A stretch of DNA of 64,000 bases from Mycolicibacterium sp. J2 (GTDB lineage: Bacteria; Actinomycetota; Actinomycetes; Mycobacteriales; Mycobacteriaceae): NCBI RefSeq assembly GCF_026240945.1, contig NZ_JAPFPY010000008.1, forward strand, positions 124,001 through 188,000, given 5' to 3'. Below the pieces are notes generated by a model. That model ran no database searches, was not told the DNA's origin, and was given only the letters and a program-made list of their open reading frames with translations. Shown here piece by piece: positions 43,943 through 57,143 of this stretch (position 1 is its first letter; every line of letters starts with the position of its first letter). A program made the position numbers and the translations under genes.

Positions 43943-45519
43943 AGAAACTCAGCATGCTGGTCGCGATCGGCGCGACGGCGGCCCTGACCCTGACCGCCTG
44001 CGGCGGATCGAATTCCGGTGGCAGCAGCACACCCAACGCCGCGCCCACCGACAAGGTGCTGCACTTGTCGTTCCTGCAGGACCCGGGCCAGCCGCCGGAC
44101 CCCGACATCTACTACGCCGGCCAGGGCCTGCTGCTGACCACCAACACCTACGAGGGTCTGCTGCAGTACAAGGGCGGTACCGACAAGGCCGAGTTGCAAC
44201 CGTTGCTGGCCACCGAGTGGACGGCCTCACCGGACAACAAGGTCTTCACCTTCAAGCTGCGCGAAGGTGTGAAGTTCCATGATGGGACGCCGTTCACGTC
44301 GGCTGCGGTCAAGGCCTCCTTCGACCGCCGGGCAGCGGTGAACCAGGGGCCGGCCTACATGGTCTCCGATGTCGATTCGGTGACCACCCAGGGCGATTAC
44401 GGCGTCACCATCACGCTCAAGGCACCCAACTCGGCGTTCTTGGACTACCTGGCCTGCCCGTATGGGCCGCGGATGCTCAGCCCCGAGGGGCTGAAGAAGA
44501 ACGGCGGCACCGATAACGCCCAGGGCTACCTGACCAATCACGACCTGGGTACCGGTCCGTACACGCTGACGGCCGCGGAGGTCGGCTCGAAATATGAGCT
44601 GACCGCCTTCGGCGACTACTGGGGCGCGAAGCCGTATTTCGAGAAGGTCGAACTGCCGGTGATCACCGACGTGTCGGCCCAGCAACTGCAGTTCAACAAC
44701 GGGCAGTTGGCGGCGATCCTGCACGACCTGCCGTCCTCCGCGGTGCAGTCCTACCTGGACAACAAGTCGTTCGCGAACTACTCGCTGCCGACGATGATGT
44801 CGAACTTCGTCTACATCAATCCCAAGAAGGGCATGATGACCGACGTCAAGAATCGCAATGCGGTGATGCAGGCCATCGACGTCGACGAACTGGTGAAGCA
44901 GACCTACTTCGGCCGAGGCAAGAAGGCCGAGCAGATCTACCCGGCGAACATGATGGCCCCCGAGTTCGGCAAGCAGTCGGTGACCCATGATCCGTCCGTG
45001 CTGACCGGTATCGCCGGCAGTCTGCCCGCCGACCAGAAGTCGGTCACCATCGGCTACGACTCGTCCAACCCGGACAACCAGCTGATCAGCAACCTGATCC
45101 AGACCCAGCTGGCCGCAGCCGGTTTGAATGCCAAGGTGCAGGCCTACCCCACCTCGGAGATCTACGGCTGGATCGGTAGCGACGCACAGGCGGCACCGGA
45201 GATCATGACCTACCTCGGCTGGCCCGATGCCCCGTCGCCCTACACCTGGGGTCACATCTCCTGGGACGCCGACGGCGGACTGAACTTCTTCGGATGCTCG
45301 TCGCCGGCGATCAAGGATGCGTTGGCCAAGGGGCTGCCGAACGGCACGGAGGCCGACTTCTCCACAGCCGGTGAGGAAGCGGTCAAGACTGGTTGCTGGC
45401 TCAACGTCGCGAACGTCAACGACTTCATGGTGGCGCAGCCGTGGCTCAAAGGCGTCGAGCAGGCGCACGTGGTGACCGACCCCAACACGCTGCGGCTGGC
45501 CGCACTGTCGGTGGGCTGA
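43939..45519 (+). CDS. Solute-binding lipoprotein, extracellular family 5 (DppA-like)
   Basis: 526 residues; ATG 43939 overlaps the previous stop. The lipobox LTACGG puts the lipidated Cys at residue 21. The mature protein has the family-5 signature (LREGVKFHDGTPFTSAAVKA) near residue 110. It captures the ligand outside the membrane for the permease/ATPase encoded upstream. Context suggests that the ligand is a ureide or related purine product rather than a peptide, which is inference. Confidence 0.92.
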   Translation: MKKLSMLVAIGATAALTLTACGGSNSGGSSTPNAAPTDKVLHLSFLQDPGQPPDPDIYYAGQGLLLTTNTYEGLLQYKGGTDKAELQPLLATEWTASPDNKVFTFKLREGVKFHDGTPFTSAAVKASFDRRAAVNQGPAYMVSDVDSVTTQGDYGVTITLKAPNSAFLDYLACPYGPRMLSPEGLKKNGGTDNAQGYLTNHDLGTGPYTLTAAEVGSKYELTAFGDYWGAKPYFEKVELPVITDVSAQQLQFNNGQLAAILHDLPSSAVQSYLDNKSFANYSLPTMMSNFVYINPKKGMMTDVKNRNAVMQAIDVDELVKQTYFGRGKKAEQIYPANMMAPEFGKQSVTHDPSVLTGIAGSLPADQKSVTIGYDSSNPDNQLISNLIQTQLAAAGLNAKVQAYPTSEIYGWIGSDAQAAPEIMTYLGWPDAPSPYTWGHISWDADGGLNFFGCSSPAIKDALAKGLPNGTEADFSTAGEEAVKTGCWLNVANVNDFMVAQPWLKGVEQAHVVTDPNTLRLAALSVG

Positions 45520-46355
45520 TGGCGACGCTGGTCCGCAAGAGCGGAGTGCGCCGGATCATCCTGCTGACCCTGGGCTGGGAGGAACTGCCGAAATCGGTGT
45601 CGGTGTACGGCGCCCCGCCCGAGGAGCGGATGCGCGAACCCGTTCCCGGTGTGCTGCTGCAGACCGACGGCGGCTGGGTACTGCTGGACACCGGATTCAA
45701 CACCGCGCTGGTGCGGGACCCGGCGTTGTACCGGCGGTTCTTCCCGACCGTCGAGTACCGCCCGGTGCTGCCCGGCCCCGGTGAGCCGATCGAGCAGCGG
45801 CTCGCCGAGGTCGGGGTGGATTTCGATGCCATCCACACCGTCGCCGTCAGCCACCTGCACCATGACCACGCCGGCGGGCTGAAACTGTTCGCCGGCAAGG
45901 TGCCGGTGTACGCCCAGCGTCGCGAACTCGAGTACGGCCTGTCGAATCACCCTGAGCCCGAACACAATGCGATCGTGCGGGTGGACTTCGACGACCCCAA
46001 CATCGAGTGGCGGCTGGCTGACGGGGACGCCGAGATCGCGCCGGGGATCAGCGCGGTGCCCACCTACGGACACACGCCGGGGCATCAGAGTTTTGTGGTG
46101 GAACTCGACGAATCGGTGGGTGGCGATGGATTCATCTTCGCCTTCGACGCCGCCGACCTGACCGAGAACATCGAGCACGAGCTGCCCATCGGCGGGTTCA
46201 TCGACGTCGATCCGCAGGACACCGTCGAGCCGATCCGCAAGCTCAAACGCCTGGCCGCGGAGAAGGGGTACCAGCTGATACCCGGGCACGATCCGCATGT
46301 CTGGCCGGAGCTGACCCAGCATTTCCACGACAGGTTCGGGCCGGTCGAATCGTGA
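45519..46355 (+). CDS. Metallo-beta-lactamase fold hydrolase, N-acyl-homoserine-lactonase-like
   Basis: 278 residues; ATG 45519 overlaps the previous stop (TGATG). The dinuclear metal motif HLHHDH is H112-H117 in AVSHLHHDHAGG, with a later TYGHTPGH and DAADLT and GHDPHVW. WVLLDTGFN near residue 50 and the overall length match the AHL lactonase branch (AttM/AiiB-type). A lactone or cyclic-amide substrate is likely. It could open a lactone/lactam in the ureide pathway or degrade a quorum signal. Confidence 0.8.
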   Translation: MATLVRKSGVRRIILLTLGWEELPKSVSVYGAPPEERMREPVPGVLLQTDGGWVLLDTGFNTALVRDPALYRRFFPTVEYRPVLPGPGEPIEQRLAEVGVDFDAIHTVAVSHLHHDHAGGLKLFAGKVPVYAQRRELEYGLSNHPEPEHNAIVRVDFDDPNIEWRLADGDAEIAPGISAVPTYGHTPGHQSFVVELDESVGGDGFIFAFDAADLTENIEHELPIGGFIDVDPQDTVEPIRKLKRLAAEKGYQLIPGHDPHVWPELTQHFHDRFGPVES

Positions 46356-47653
46356 TGGACTGTGTCCTGCGTGCCGATCGGGTGCTCGTCGACGGGCACC
46401 TGGTCGCCGCGTCGGTCGGGATCACCGGCGGTGTGATCACCTCCGTCGGCCCCGTCGACGCGAGTCAGCCGACGGCGCAGGACATCCGGCTGCCCGAGCG
46501 GGCGGTCCTGTTACCCGGATTCGTGGACACCCACGTCCATGTCGACGATCCCGGCACCGACTGGGAGGGTTTCGACACCGCCACCGCGGCCGCTGCCGCG
46601 GCCGGTATCACCACGCTGGTCGACATGCCGCTGGACTGTCGGCCGGTGACCACCAGCGTGGCAGCCCTGGCGGTGAAAAGAGCTGCGGCAGAAGGCCGCT
46701 GTCACGTCGATGTCGGCTACTGGGGTGGTGTCGTCCCCGACAATCTGGATGAGCTGGGCCCGCTGGCCCGGGCCGGGGTGCGCGGCTTCAAGTGCTTCCT
46801 GGCCGATTCGGGCAACCCGGACTTCCCGCGCCTGAGCCCCGCCGAATTCCGGGACGCCATGGGCCGCATCGCCGAGCTGGGTTCGGTGCTGCTGGTGCAC
46901 GCCGAGAGTCATGCCGTCGTCGACGTCAGCCCCCGCCCGACCGGACGTGACTACCGGTCGTTTCTGGCCTCGCGCCCCGACGCCGCCGAGCAGGACGCGG
47001 TGGGCCTGGTGGTCGACACCGCCCGGGCGACCGGAGCCCGGGCCCACATCGTGCACGTCTCCAGCGCCACCGTGGTGCCCCTGCTGGCTGCCGCCAAGGC
47101 CGAGGGTCTGGCCGTCACGGCCGAAACCTGCCCGCATTACCTGACGTTCGGCGCCGAAGCCATTCCCGACGGTGGCACCGATTTCGCCGTGTGTCCACCC
47201 ATCCGGGACGGCGCCAACCGCGAAGCGCTGTGGGCGGCACTGGCCGACGGCACGGTGGAATCGGTGGTGTCCGATCATTCGCCCTGCAGCCCGCAGGACA
47301 AGGCCGCCGGCGACTTCGGACGGGCATTCGGCGGCATCAGCTCGTTGCAGCTCGGCCCCCGGGCGGTGTGGACACAGGCCGGCCGGCGCGGTTTCGGTCT
47401 GCCCGAGCTGTGCCGATGGATGTCCGAAGGTCCGGCCGCGATTGCCGGATACACCGACCGCGGCCGGATCGCGGTGGGGTTGCGCGCCGACCTGTGCGCC
47501 TTCGACCCTGACGCGCAGGAGACCGTGCGCGCCGCCGAACTGTGGCACCGACACCCCGTGAGCCCGTACGACGGGATGAGCCTGCGTGGCGAGGTGTTAC
47601 AGACCTGGGTGGCCGGTGTGCCGGCCCTGGCCCGGATAGGAGAGCCGGTATGA
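46352..47653 (+). CDS. allB: Allantoinase
   Basis: 433 residues (GTG 46352; ATG 46355 one codon later is equally possible). Amidohydrolase metal ligands: DTHVHVDDPG, the carboxylated Lys in GFKCFLADSG, HAES, HIVHVSSA, and the final Asp in VSDHSPC, a sequence diagnostic for allantoinases rather than dihydroorotases. It hydrolyses allantoin to allantoate in the cytoplasm. It lies between the lactonase-like gene and the racemase-like gene, each with overlapping stop and start codons. Confidence 0.9.
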   Translation: MMDCVLRADRVLVDGHLVAASVGITGGVITSVGPVDASQPTAQDIRLPERAVLLPGFVDTHVHVDDPGTDWEGFDTATAAAAAAGITTLVDMPLDCRPVTTSVAALAVKRAAAEGRCHVDVGYWGGVVPDNLDELGPLARAGVRGFKCFLADSGNPDFPRLSPAEFRDAMGRIAELGSVLLVHAESHAVVDVSPRPTGRDYRSFLASRPDAAEQDAVGLVVDTARATGARAHIVHVSSATVVPLLAAAKAEGLAVTAETCPHYLTFGAEAIPDGGTDFAVCPPIRDGANREALWAALADGTVESVVSDHSPCSPQDKAAGDFGRAFGGISSLQLGPRAVWTQAGRRGFGLPELCRWMSEGPAAIAGYTDRGRIAVGLRADLCAFDPDAQETVRAAELWHRHPVSPYDGMSLRGEVLQTWVAGVPALARIGEPV

Positions 47654-48396
47654 GAATCCTGGTGCTCAACCCGAACACCTCGGCGGCCATGACCGCCGAG
47701 ATCGCGGCCGCCGCGCGCGCCGCCGCCCGCCCCGATGTCGACATTGTCTGCCGGTCACCCTATTTCGGCGCCGAGGCCATCGATTCCGCTGCCGAGAGTT
47801 ACCTGTCCGCGGTCGGGGTGATGGATCTCGTCGACAGGCTGACGCGGGCGGACGCCTTCGACTTCGATGCCGTGGTGCTGGCCGGGTTCGGCGAGCTCGG
47901 CCGCGATGCGCTGGCCGAGATGCTGGCCGTCCCCGTCTTCGACATCGCCGAGTGCGCTGCGCACGTGGCGCATCTGATCGGCCGTCGGTTCTCGGTGATC
48001 ACCACCCTGGCCCGGTCCATCGCGCCGATCCAGGACAGGCTGCTGTTGGCCGGCCTGAACGCGCACTGCGCTTCCGTGCGTGCCTGCGGGTTGGGTACCG
48101 CCGAGGTGGACGCCGACCCGGCGGCTGCCGTGCAGGCCATCGTCGCCGAGGCCGCCCGTGCGATCAGCGAGGACGGCGCCGACGTGATCTGTCTGGGCTG
48201 TGCCGGCATGGCCGGGGTGACCGCGGCCATCTCGGCCAAACTCGGGGTGCCCGCCGTCGACGGTGTCGCGGCCGCGGTGGCCCTGGCACAGGCCGTCGTC
48301 GGATTGGGACTGTCCACCAGCAAGGCCGGGGTGTACGCACCAGGACCGGACAACCCGCGCAGCCACTGGCCCCTCTCGGAAAATTTGGGCCTGTGA
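47650..48396 (+). CDS. Aspartate/glutamate (hydantoin/allantoin) racemase-like protein
   Basis: 248 residues; ATG 47650 overlaps the previous TGA. RILVLNPNTSAAMTAEI and GRRFSVITTLARSI are typical of the HyuE/HpxA racemase family. The second catalytic cysteine is C184 in CLGCAGM. The first, normally in ACFxDPG at position 79, is replaced by Gly79 in LAGFGELGRD. In allantoin racemases both cysteines act as acid/base, so activity may be lost, altered, or use C104-like AECAAH instead. Placement after allantoinase strongly suggests an allantoin-related role. Confidence 0.82.
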   Translation: MRILVLNPNTSAAMTAEIAAAARAAARPDVDIVCRSPYFGAEAIDSAAESYLSAVGVMDLVDRLTRADAFDFDAVVLAGFGELGRDALAEMLAVPVFDIAECAAHVAHLIGRRFSVITTLARSIAPIQDRLLLAGLNAHCASVRACGLGTAEVDADPAAAVQAIVAEAARAISEDGADVICLGCAGMAGVTAAISAKLGVPAVDGVAAAVALAQAVVGLGLSTSKAGVYAPGPDNPRSHWPLSENLGL

Positions 48397-49403
48397 CCCA
48401 CGTCGATCTCGCCTCCCGCACCGTCGGCGGCGCCGTGGTGGCCGCCAGTGACGAATCCTTCGGCTTCAAGGAACGGCTCGTCGACCCGTCCGAACCGGCA
48501 TTCGTACCCGGCACCTACGATCTGCGCGGCGAGGTGGTCGACGGCTGGGAAACCCGGCGGCACGCCGGCCCGGACGGCGACTGGGCCATCATCCGGCTGG
48601 GTGTGCCCGGCCGATTGCACTCCGTGGACGTGGATACGCGGTTCTTCTCCGGTAACCACCCCACCGCCTGTGCGGTCGACGCCTGCGCACTGGATCGCAT
48701 CCAGGACCCGACCGGTTCCGATATCACCTGGACGACCGTGGTGGAAACCACCGTGCTGAAGGCGGATTCGCACAATCTGCTGGCCGTGCAGGACCACCGG
48801 CGCTGGACCCATCTGCGGTTGCGGCTGCAGTCCGACGGCGGCGTCGCCCGACTGCGGGCCTACGGCGAGGTGATCCCGGACCCGGCACTGTGGGCCGATG
48901 TGACCGTCGAGGTGTCCGGCCTGGAACAGGGCGGTCGGATGGAATGGTGCAGCGACAGCTTCTATTCGAGCGCGGCCTCGCTCGTCGCGCCGAACCGGCC
49001 GCACAATATGGGCGACGGTTGGGAGACCCGCCGACGCCGCGATATCGGACCCGACACCCACGACGCGGTGATCATCTCGTTTGCCGTCCCCGCCGACCTG
49101 CGTCGCATCGAGATCGACACCTCCTACTTCGTGTTCAATGCCAGCGCCGAGGTGTCGGTGCTCGGCAGTTGCAGTCGTCCTGACCACGAGAATGGCTGGG
49201 GTCGTGTCGCTTTCGACGTTACGGTGTTGCCGCGCACCCGGTTGATCGCCGATGCGCGCCAGGTGTTCACCGTCGACGCGCCGGCGGTGGCGGCCCTACG
49301 CGTGCAGGCCTACCCGGACGGCGGTATCGCCAGGGTGCGCGCCATCGGTGTGCCGACGGAGGAGGGCTTGCGAACACTGCGCCACCGATGGGAGCTGTCA
49401 TGA
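48393..49403 (+). CDS. alc: Allantoicase
   Basis: 336 residues; GTG 48393 overlaps the previous TGA. Two repeated domains, each with the allantoicase motif: DGWETRRHAGPDGDWAIIRL with VDTRFFSGNHP, then DGWETRRRRDIGPDTHDAVI with IDTSYFVFNAS. Allantoicase cuts allantoate to (S)-ureidoglycolate and urea. Together with allantoinase it gives two consecutive steps. No ureidoglycolate lyase or urease gene is visible in this window. Confidence 0.92.
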   Translation: MTHVDLASRTVGGAVVAASDESFGFKERLVDPSEPAFVPGTYDLRGEVVDGWETRRHAGPDGDWAIIRLGVPGRLHSVDVDTRFFSGNHPTACAVDACALDRIQDPTGSDITWTTVVETTVLKADSHNLLAVQDHRRWTHLRLRLQSDGGVARLRAYGEVIPDPALWADVTVEVSGLEQGGRMEWCSDSFYSSAASLVAPNRPHNMGDGWETRRRRDIGPDTHDAVIISFAVPADLRRIEIDTSYFVFNASAEVSVLGSCSRPDHENGWGRVAFDVTVLPRTRLIADARQVFTVDAPAVAALRVQAYPDGGIARVRAIGVPTEEGLRTLRHRWELS

Positions 49404-49921
49404 CCGCGGTCGCCATGACCGACTGCGCCGGCCTGTGGCGACGAACCCTGCTGATCGAACCCGACGGCACCCGCGACGCCACTCCCGGCGTGCTGTGGCT
49501 GCAGGGCCTGACCGCCTACGTCGACTCCCGCGGCTTCGCCGGGCGGCTGGACCAGGACGGTGACGTGTTCGCCTGGCATCGCGCCGTGGACCTGCAGCCC
49601 CCTGGGCCCTTCCCGGACGCCGGCCGGATGCATTGGGACGGTGAGGTGCTCGTCGAGACCGGGGTGCACGAAAACTACGTCGAGCACTGGGTGCGCGATC
49701 CGGTGGACCCTACCCCGACCGGGGCGCTGTTCCTGTCCGGTCCAGACGGCGCCCCCGCGCTGTTGGTGCGCGTGGGGGCGGCGTTCGGCTGGGCCGACGG
49801 CACCAGGGTGGTCACCGGGGTGCAACGTCGGGAGCTCGCAATCAGCTTGTCCGGAAACGAAATCCAGGCCAATGGTGTGCGCTGGACGGTAGCGGGATCG
49901 GAAGGGAACGTGGATCTATGA
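49400..49921 (+). CDS. Unknown protein of the ureide operon
   Basis: 173 residues; ATG 49400 overlaps the allantoicase stop. I do not recognise a family. It has a tryptophan-rich, beta-strand-like pattern (CAGLWRRTLLIEPDG, VLWLQGLTAYVDSRGFAG, VFAWHRAVDLQ, VEHWVRD) that could be a lipocalin-like barrel. No signal peptide. Tight linkage implies a role in the pathway: a late step such as ureidoglycolate processing, or binding of an intermediate. This is speculative. Confidence 0.75.
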   Translation: MTAVAMTDCAGLWRRTLLIEPDGTRDATPGVLWLQGLTAYVDSRGFAGRLDQDGDVFAWHRAVDLQPPGPFPDAGRMHWDGEVLVETGVHENYVEHWVRDPVDPTPTGALFLSGPDGAPALLVRVGAAFGWADGTRVVTGVQRRELAISLSGNEIQANGVRWTVAGSEGNVDL

Positions 49922-50945
49922 GTGGCGTCACGTCATTCACGTCGGTGCCCGTCATCGACATCAGTGGACTGTACTCACCCGAGCGGGCCGAGCAGGACCG
50001 GGTGGCCGGCGAGATCGGCAGGGCAGCAGCCGAAGTCGGTTTCTTCTATATCAGTGGCACCGGCATCGACGAGTCGTTGTTCGATGCCATGCTGGCCGCG
50101 GTCAAGGAGTTCTTCGCCCTGCCGGTGGAAGAGAAGATGCGCAGTTATATCGGCTTGTCCCGGTGTCACCGCGGTTATGTCCCGGTCGGTGAGGAAGGGC
50201 TGGAGGGCACCGTCCCGGATCTGAAGGAGGCGTTCGACACCGCCTTGGACCTGCCCGCCGACGACCCGGACTACGTGGCCGGCAATCCGATGCTGGGGCC
50301 CAATACCTGGCCGGACCTGCCCGGCTTCGCCGACGCGGTGACGGCCTACTATCAGGCGCTGCTGGCGGTGGGGCAGCGGCTGCTGTGGGCATTCGCCGTC
50401 GCGCTCGGCGAGGATCCGGAGGTGTTCGCCAGGCACGCCACCAAGACGCCGAGCCAGCTGCGGCTGATCCACTATCCGTACAACCCGGATGCCAAGGACA
50501 GCATCGGTATCGGTGCCCACACCGACTACGAGTGCTTCACCCTGCTCAAGCCGACGGCGCCGGGGTTGGAGGTGCTCAACGGGGCAGGTGAATGGATCGA
50601 CGTCCCGCCGGTGCCGGGCGCTTTCGTCGTCAACATCGGTGATCTGCTGGAGCTGTGGACCAACGGAGCCTTCGTCGCCACCAGCCATCGGGTTCGCAAG
50701 GTCGCCGAGGAGCGGTACTCGTTCCCGCTGTTCTTCAACGTCGACTACCACACCGAGGTCAAACCACTCCCGCAGTTCGACTCGCCGGAGGCCCAGAGTC
50801 GGCCCACCCTGCGCGCCGGGGAACACCTCTTCGCGCAGACCGCGCAGACGTTCGCCTACCTGCGCCGGCGCATCGAGTCGGGTGAACTGCAGCTGCCGGA
50901 CGGCTCGCTGGGATTGAATCAGTTCGGCCGAAAGCCGTTGCCTGC

Positions 50946-50949
<4 letters not shown>
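49918..50949 (+). CDS. Isopenicillin-N-synthase-like Fe(II)/2-oxoglutarate dioxygenase
   Basis: 343 residues; ATG 49918 overlaps the previous stop. The N-terminal DIOX_N region has VPVIDISGL and VGFFYISGTGI. Iron ligands: H201 and D203 in GAHTDYE, H257 in TSHRVRK; the 2-oxoglutarate-binding R and S are in RYSFPLF. It could oxidise a purine or ureide, like the unrelated 2-oxoglutarate xanthine hydroxylases of fungi. The substrate is unknown. It is the last gene of the operon and its stop overlaps fecB's stop on the other strand by 4 bp. Confidence 0.87.
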
Positions 50950-55145
<4,196 letters not shown>

Positions 55146-55182
55146 CAGCGCCGCGCACAGGTCGGGCCTCTACAGTGGAGCC

Positions 55183-55494
55183 ATGGTGTTGGTGAGACGG
55201 ACGGTTCTGGTGGGTGCGTGCGCGGCTGCGATCGCCGGCGGCGCGGTCGTGCTCGCCGCCCCAGCCTCGGCGGACTGCCCGTGGGGTACCCGACCCAGCC
55301 ATTTCCCGGGCGTCTGCGTGGCCGGAGCCGGCCAAGGCAGCAGCACCGGCGGTAACGCCGTCGTGCCGCCGCCCAACGCCGCGCCGCCGCTGGTGCAGAA
55401 CACGCCGGGCGGATTGTCGTCGGTCGCAGGCATCCCGTGCACCCCGGAGAACGTGGGTAAGTGCATCGCCCTGCAGCAGAGCCAGGGCGGCTAA
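55183..55494 (+). CDS. Small secreted cysteine-containing protein
   Basis: 103 residues from ATG 55183. The Sec signal peptide VLVGACAAAIAGGAVVLAAP ends at ASADC. The mature part has four cysteines (DCPWGTRP, GVCVAG, IPCTPENVGKC) and a low-complexity Gly/Pro/Asn middle. Mycobacteria encode many such short exported proteins of unknown function. It starts 37 bp after serB2. Its stop overlaps the stop of the MocR gene by 4 bp. Confidence 0.75.
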   Translation: MVLVRRTVLVGACAAAIAGGAVVLAAPASADCPWGTRPSHFPGVCVAGAGQGSSTGGNAVVPPPNAAPPLVQNTPGGLSSVAGIPCTPENVGKCIALQQSQGG

Positions 55495-56933
55495 ACCACC
55501 ACCGCGTGGGATTCCGGTTCGGGTGCACCGGTGATGGCCGCCCAGGCCCGTGCCATCAGATCGACCGCTTCCTCGAGTTGCGGCTCGGGCAGCGCATAAG
55601 GCACCCGCACGAACCGTTCCAGGGTGCCGTCCACCCCGAACCGCGGACCGGCCGGCAGGTCCAGGCCCAATCGTGAGGCCGAAGCCGATAGCGCCGTGCT
55701 CATCGGGGCCGGCAATTTGACCCACAGCGACATCCCGTTGGGACCCGACCCGGGCCGCCAGTCCGGTAGCCGGCGCTCCAGCAGATTCAGCAGGTAGGCC
55801 CGGCGACTGCGCAGCAGGGCCCGGCGTTCGGCCAGTACCGCCTCCCGTTCCTCGATAAGCCTTGCCGCCGTGAGCTGTTCGAGGATCGGGGTGCCCAGAT
55901 CCACCGACGGCCGGATCGCCGCGATAGTGGCCAGGGTGTTGCGTTCGGCCCGGATCCAGCCGACCCGCAGGCCGCCCCAGAACGACTTGGACATCGATCC
56001 GATCGTGAGCACCAGGTCGGGTCGCGGCACGCTGGTGGCCAGCGGTGCCGGCGGCGCCTGGTCGATCCACATGTCCATGATCGACTCGTCGACGATCGTG
56101 CGGGTCCGCGTTTCGGAGATGATGTGCCCCAACCGGGTTCGCTCATCGGGCGCCATGGTGAATCCGGTCGGATTGTGGTTGTCCGGGATCAGGTAGGCCA
56201 GGCTGGGGGAGAGCTGACGCAGCGCCGCGTGCACCGCATCCAGCTCCCAGCCGTCGTCGGTGAGCGGAACCGGCACCGCGCGTGTCCCCGCCGTCGAAAT
56301 GGCCGCCAGCGCACCGTGATACGTCGGTTGCTCGACGAGCACGCGGTCGCCCGGCTCGGTGAATGCGGCCAGGATCAACCCGATGGCGTGCTGGGCGCCG
56401 CTGGTGATCATGATCTGGCTGGGTTCGGTGGGCAGTCCGCGGTCGCAGTACCGCTGGGCCACGGCGGTGCGCAGGGCACACACACCGGTCAGGTCGTGGC
56501 CGGGCTCGCTGAGATACGGGGTGATATCGCGGGTGGCCGCGGCGAAGGCCTCCAGGACCGGGGCGCTCGGCGCCGACAGTGCGGCGGCGGCCAGGCTGAC
56601 GGTGGCGCCGGTGCTCGGCTCGGCGGTCATCTCGGGGCGGGGTGGCAACGCCGCTGTGGAGCGCGCCCCGCGGCGGGCCTGTAGGTAACCGTCTTCGCGG
56701 AGCTGGGTGAAGGCCGCGGTGACGGTGGTCCGCGATACCCGTAAGGCATCGGCCAGGGCGCGTTCGCTGGGCAGCCGGGCGCCGACCGGCACGCGGCCGT
56801 CCACGATGAGCAGCCGGATGGCGTCGGCCAGTCCCGCGTAGGCAGGGCCGGTGGCGCTGGAGGTGCGCCAGTTACCCAACTCGCGGGCCAAAAGGTCCTC
56901 ATCGAGTGATCTGGCAGCCATTTCGATCGACAT
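55491..56933 (-). CDS. MocR/PdxR-type transcriptional regulator (GntR plus aminotransferase)
   Basis: 480 residues. The N-terminal GntR winged helix is LPSERALADALRVSRTTVTA. The remainder is a fold-type-I aminotransferase domain with the PLP lysine near K316 in SMSKSFWGGLRVGW, the NHNPTG motif, and the SGAQHAI segment. MocR proteins are PLP-dependent regulators, not true transaminases, and usually control an adjacent divergent gene. Here that is the YczE-type membrane protein. Direct repeats in the gap fit the usual operator layout. Confidence 0.9.
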   Translation of the reverse strand: MSIEMAARSLDEDLLARELGNWRTSSATGPAYAGLADAIRLLIVDGRVPVGARLPSERALADALRVSRTTVTAAFTQLREDGYLQARRGARSTAALPPRPEMTAEPSTGATVSLAAAALSAPSAPVLEAFAAATRDITPYLSEPGHDLTGVCALRTAVAQRYCDRGLPTEPSQIMITSGAQHAIGLILAAFTEPGDRVLVEQPTYHGALAAISTAGTRAVPVPLTDDGWELDAVHAALRQLSPSLAYLIPDNHNPTGFTMAPDERTRLGHIISETRTRTIVDESIMDMWIDQAPPAPLATSVPRPDLVLTIGSMSKSFWGGLRVGWIRAERNTLATIAAIRPSVDLGTPILEQLTAARLIEEREAVLAERRALLRSRRAYLLNLLERRLPDWRPGSGPNGMSLWVKLPAPMSTALSASASRLGLDLPAGPRFGVDGTLERFVRVPYALPEPQLEEAVDLMARAWAAITGAPEPESHAVVV

Positions 56934-56950
56934 TTGATGCCAGTATGTCG

Positions 56951-57015
56951 GAACTGGCTATTGATGAGCAAGCCAATCCGGTCCGAAACTGGGGAGGTGA
57001 CCAAGAACTGGCTAT
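56951..57015. promoter_or_regulatory. MocR operator candidate with direct repeats
   Basis: GAACTGGCTAT occurs at 56951-56961 and 57005-57015, 54 bp apart. The related AAACTGG is at 56986-56992 and inverted AGCCAAT at 56971-56977. MocR regulators typically bind direct repeats in front of themselves. Confidence 0.55.
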
Positions 57016-57143
57016 CCCGACTGGCGTCGAAGTACCACCGCAGTGGCCCGTCGAACCGCGTGCGGCACGGCGGTGACCCCGATGCCCGGCGCGTTCGCAA
57101 CGAACTGGACGCCATCCGCGCTCGCTTCCCGGACCACGCATGA
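56964..57143 (+). CDS. Possible small protein coupled to the YczE-type gene
   Basis: 59 codons from ATG 56964 (other in-frame starts: 56934, or GTG 56997 next to a GGGGAGG). The C-terminal part has strong GC third positions and reads GDPDARRVRNELDAIRARFP, charged and helical. Its stop overlaps the ATG of the next gene (ATGA), which suggests coupling. The 5' part overlaps the presumed operator repeats. It has no known family. Confidence 0.4.
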   Translation: MSKPIRSETGEVTKNWLSRLASKYHRSGPSNRVRHGGDPDARRVRNELDAIRARFPDHA

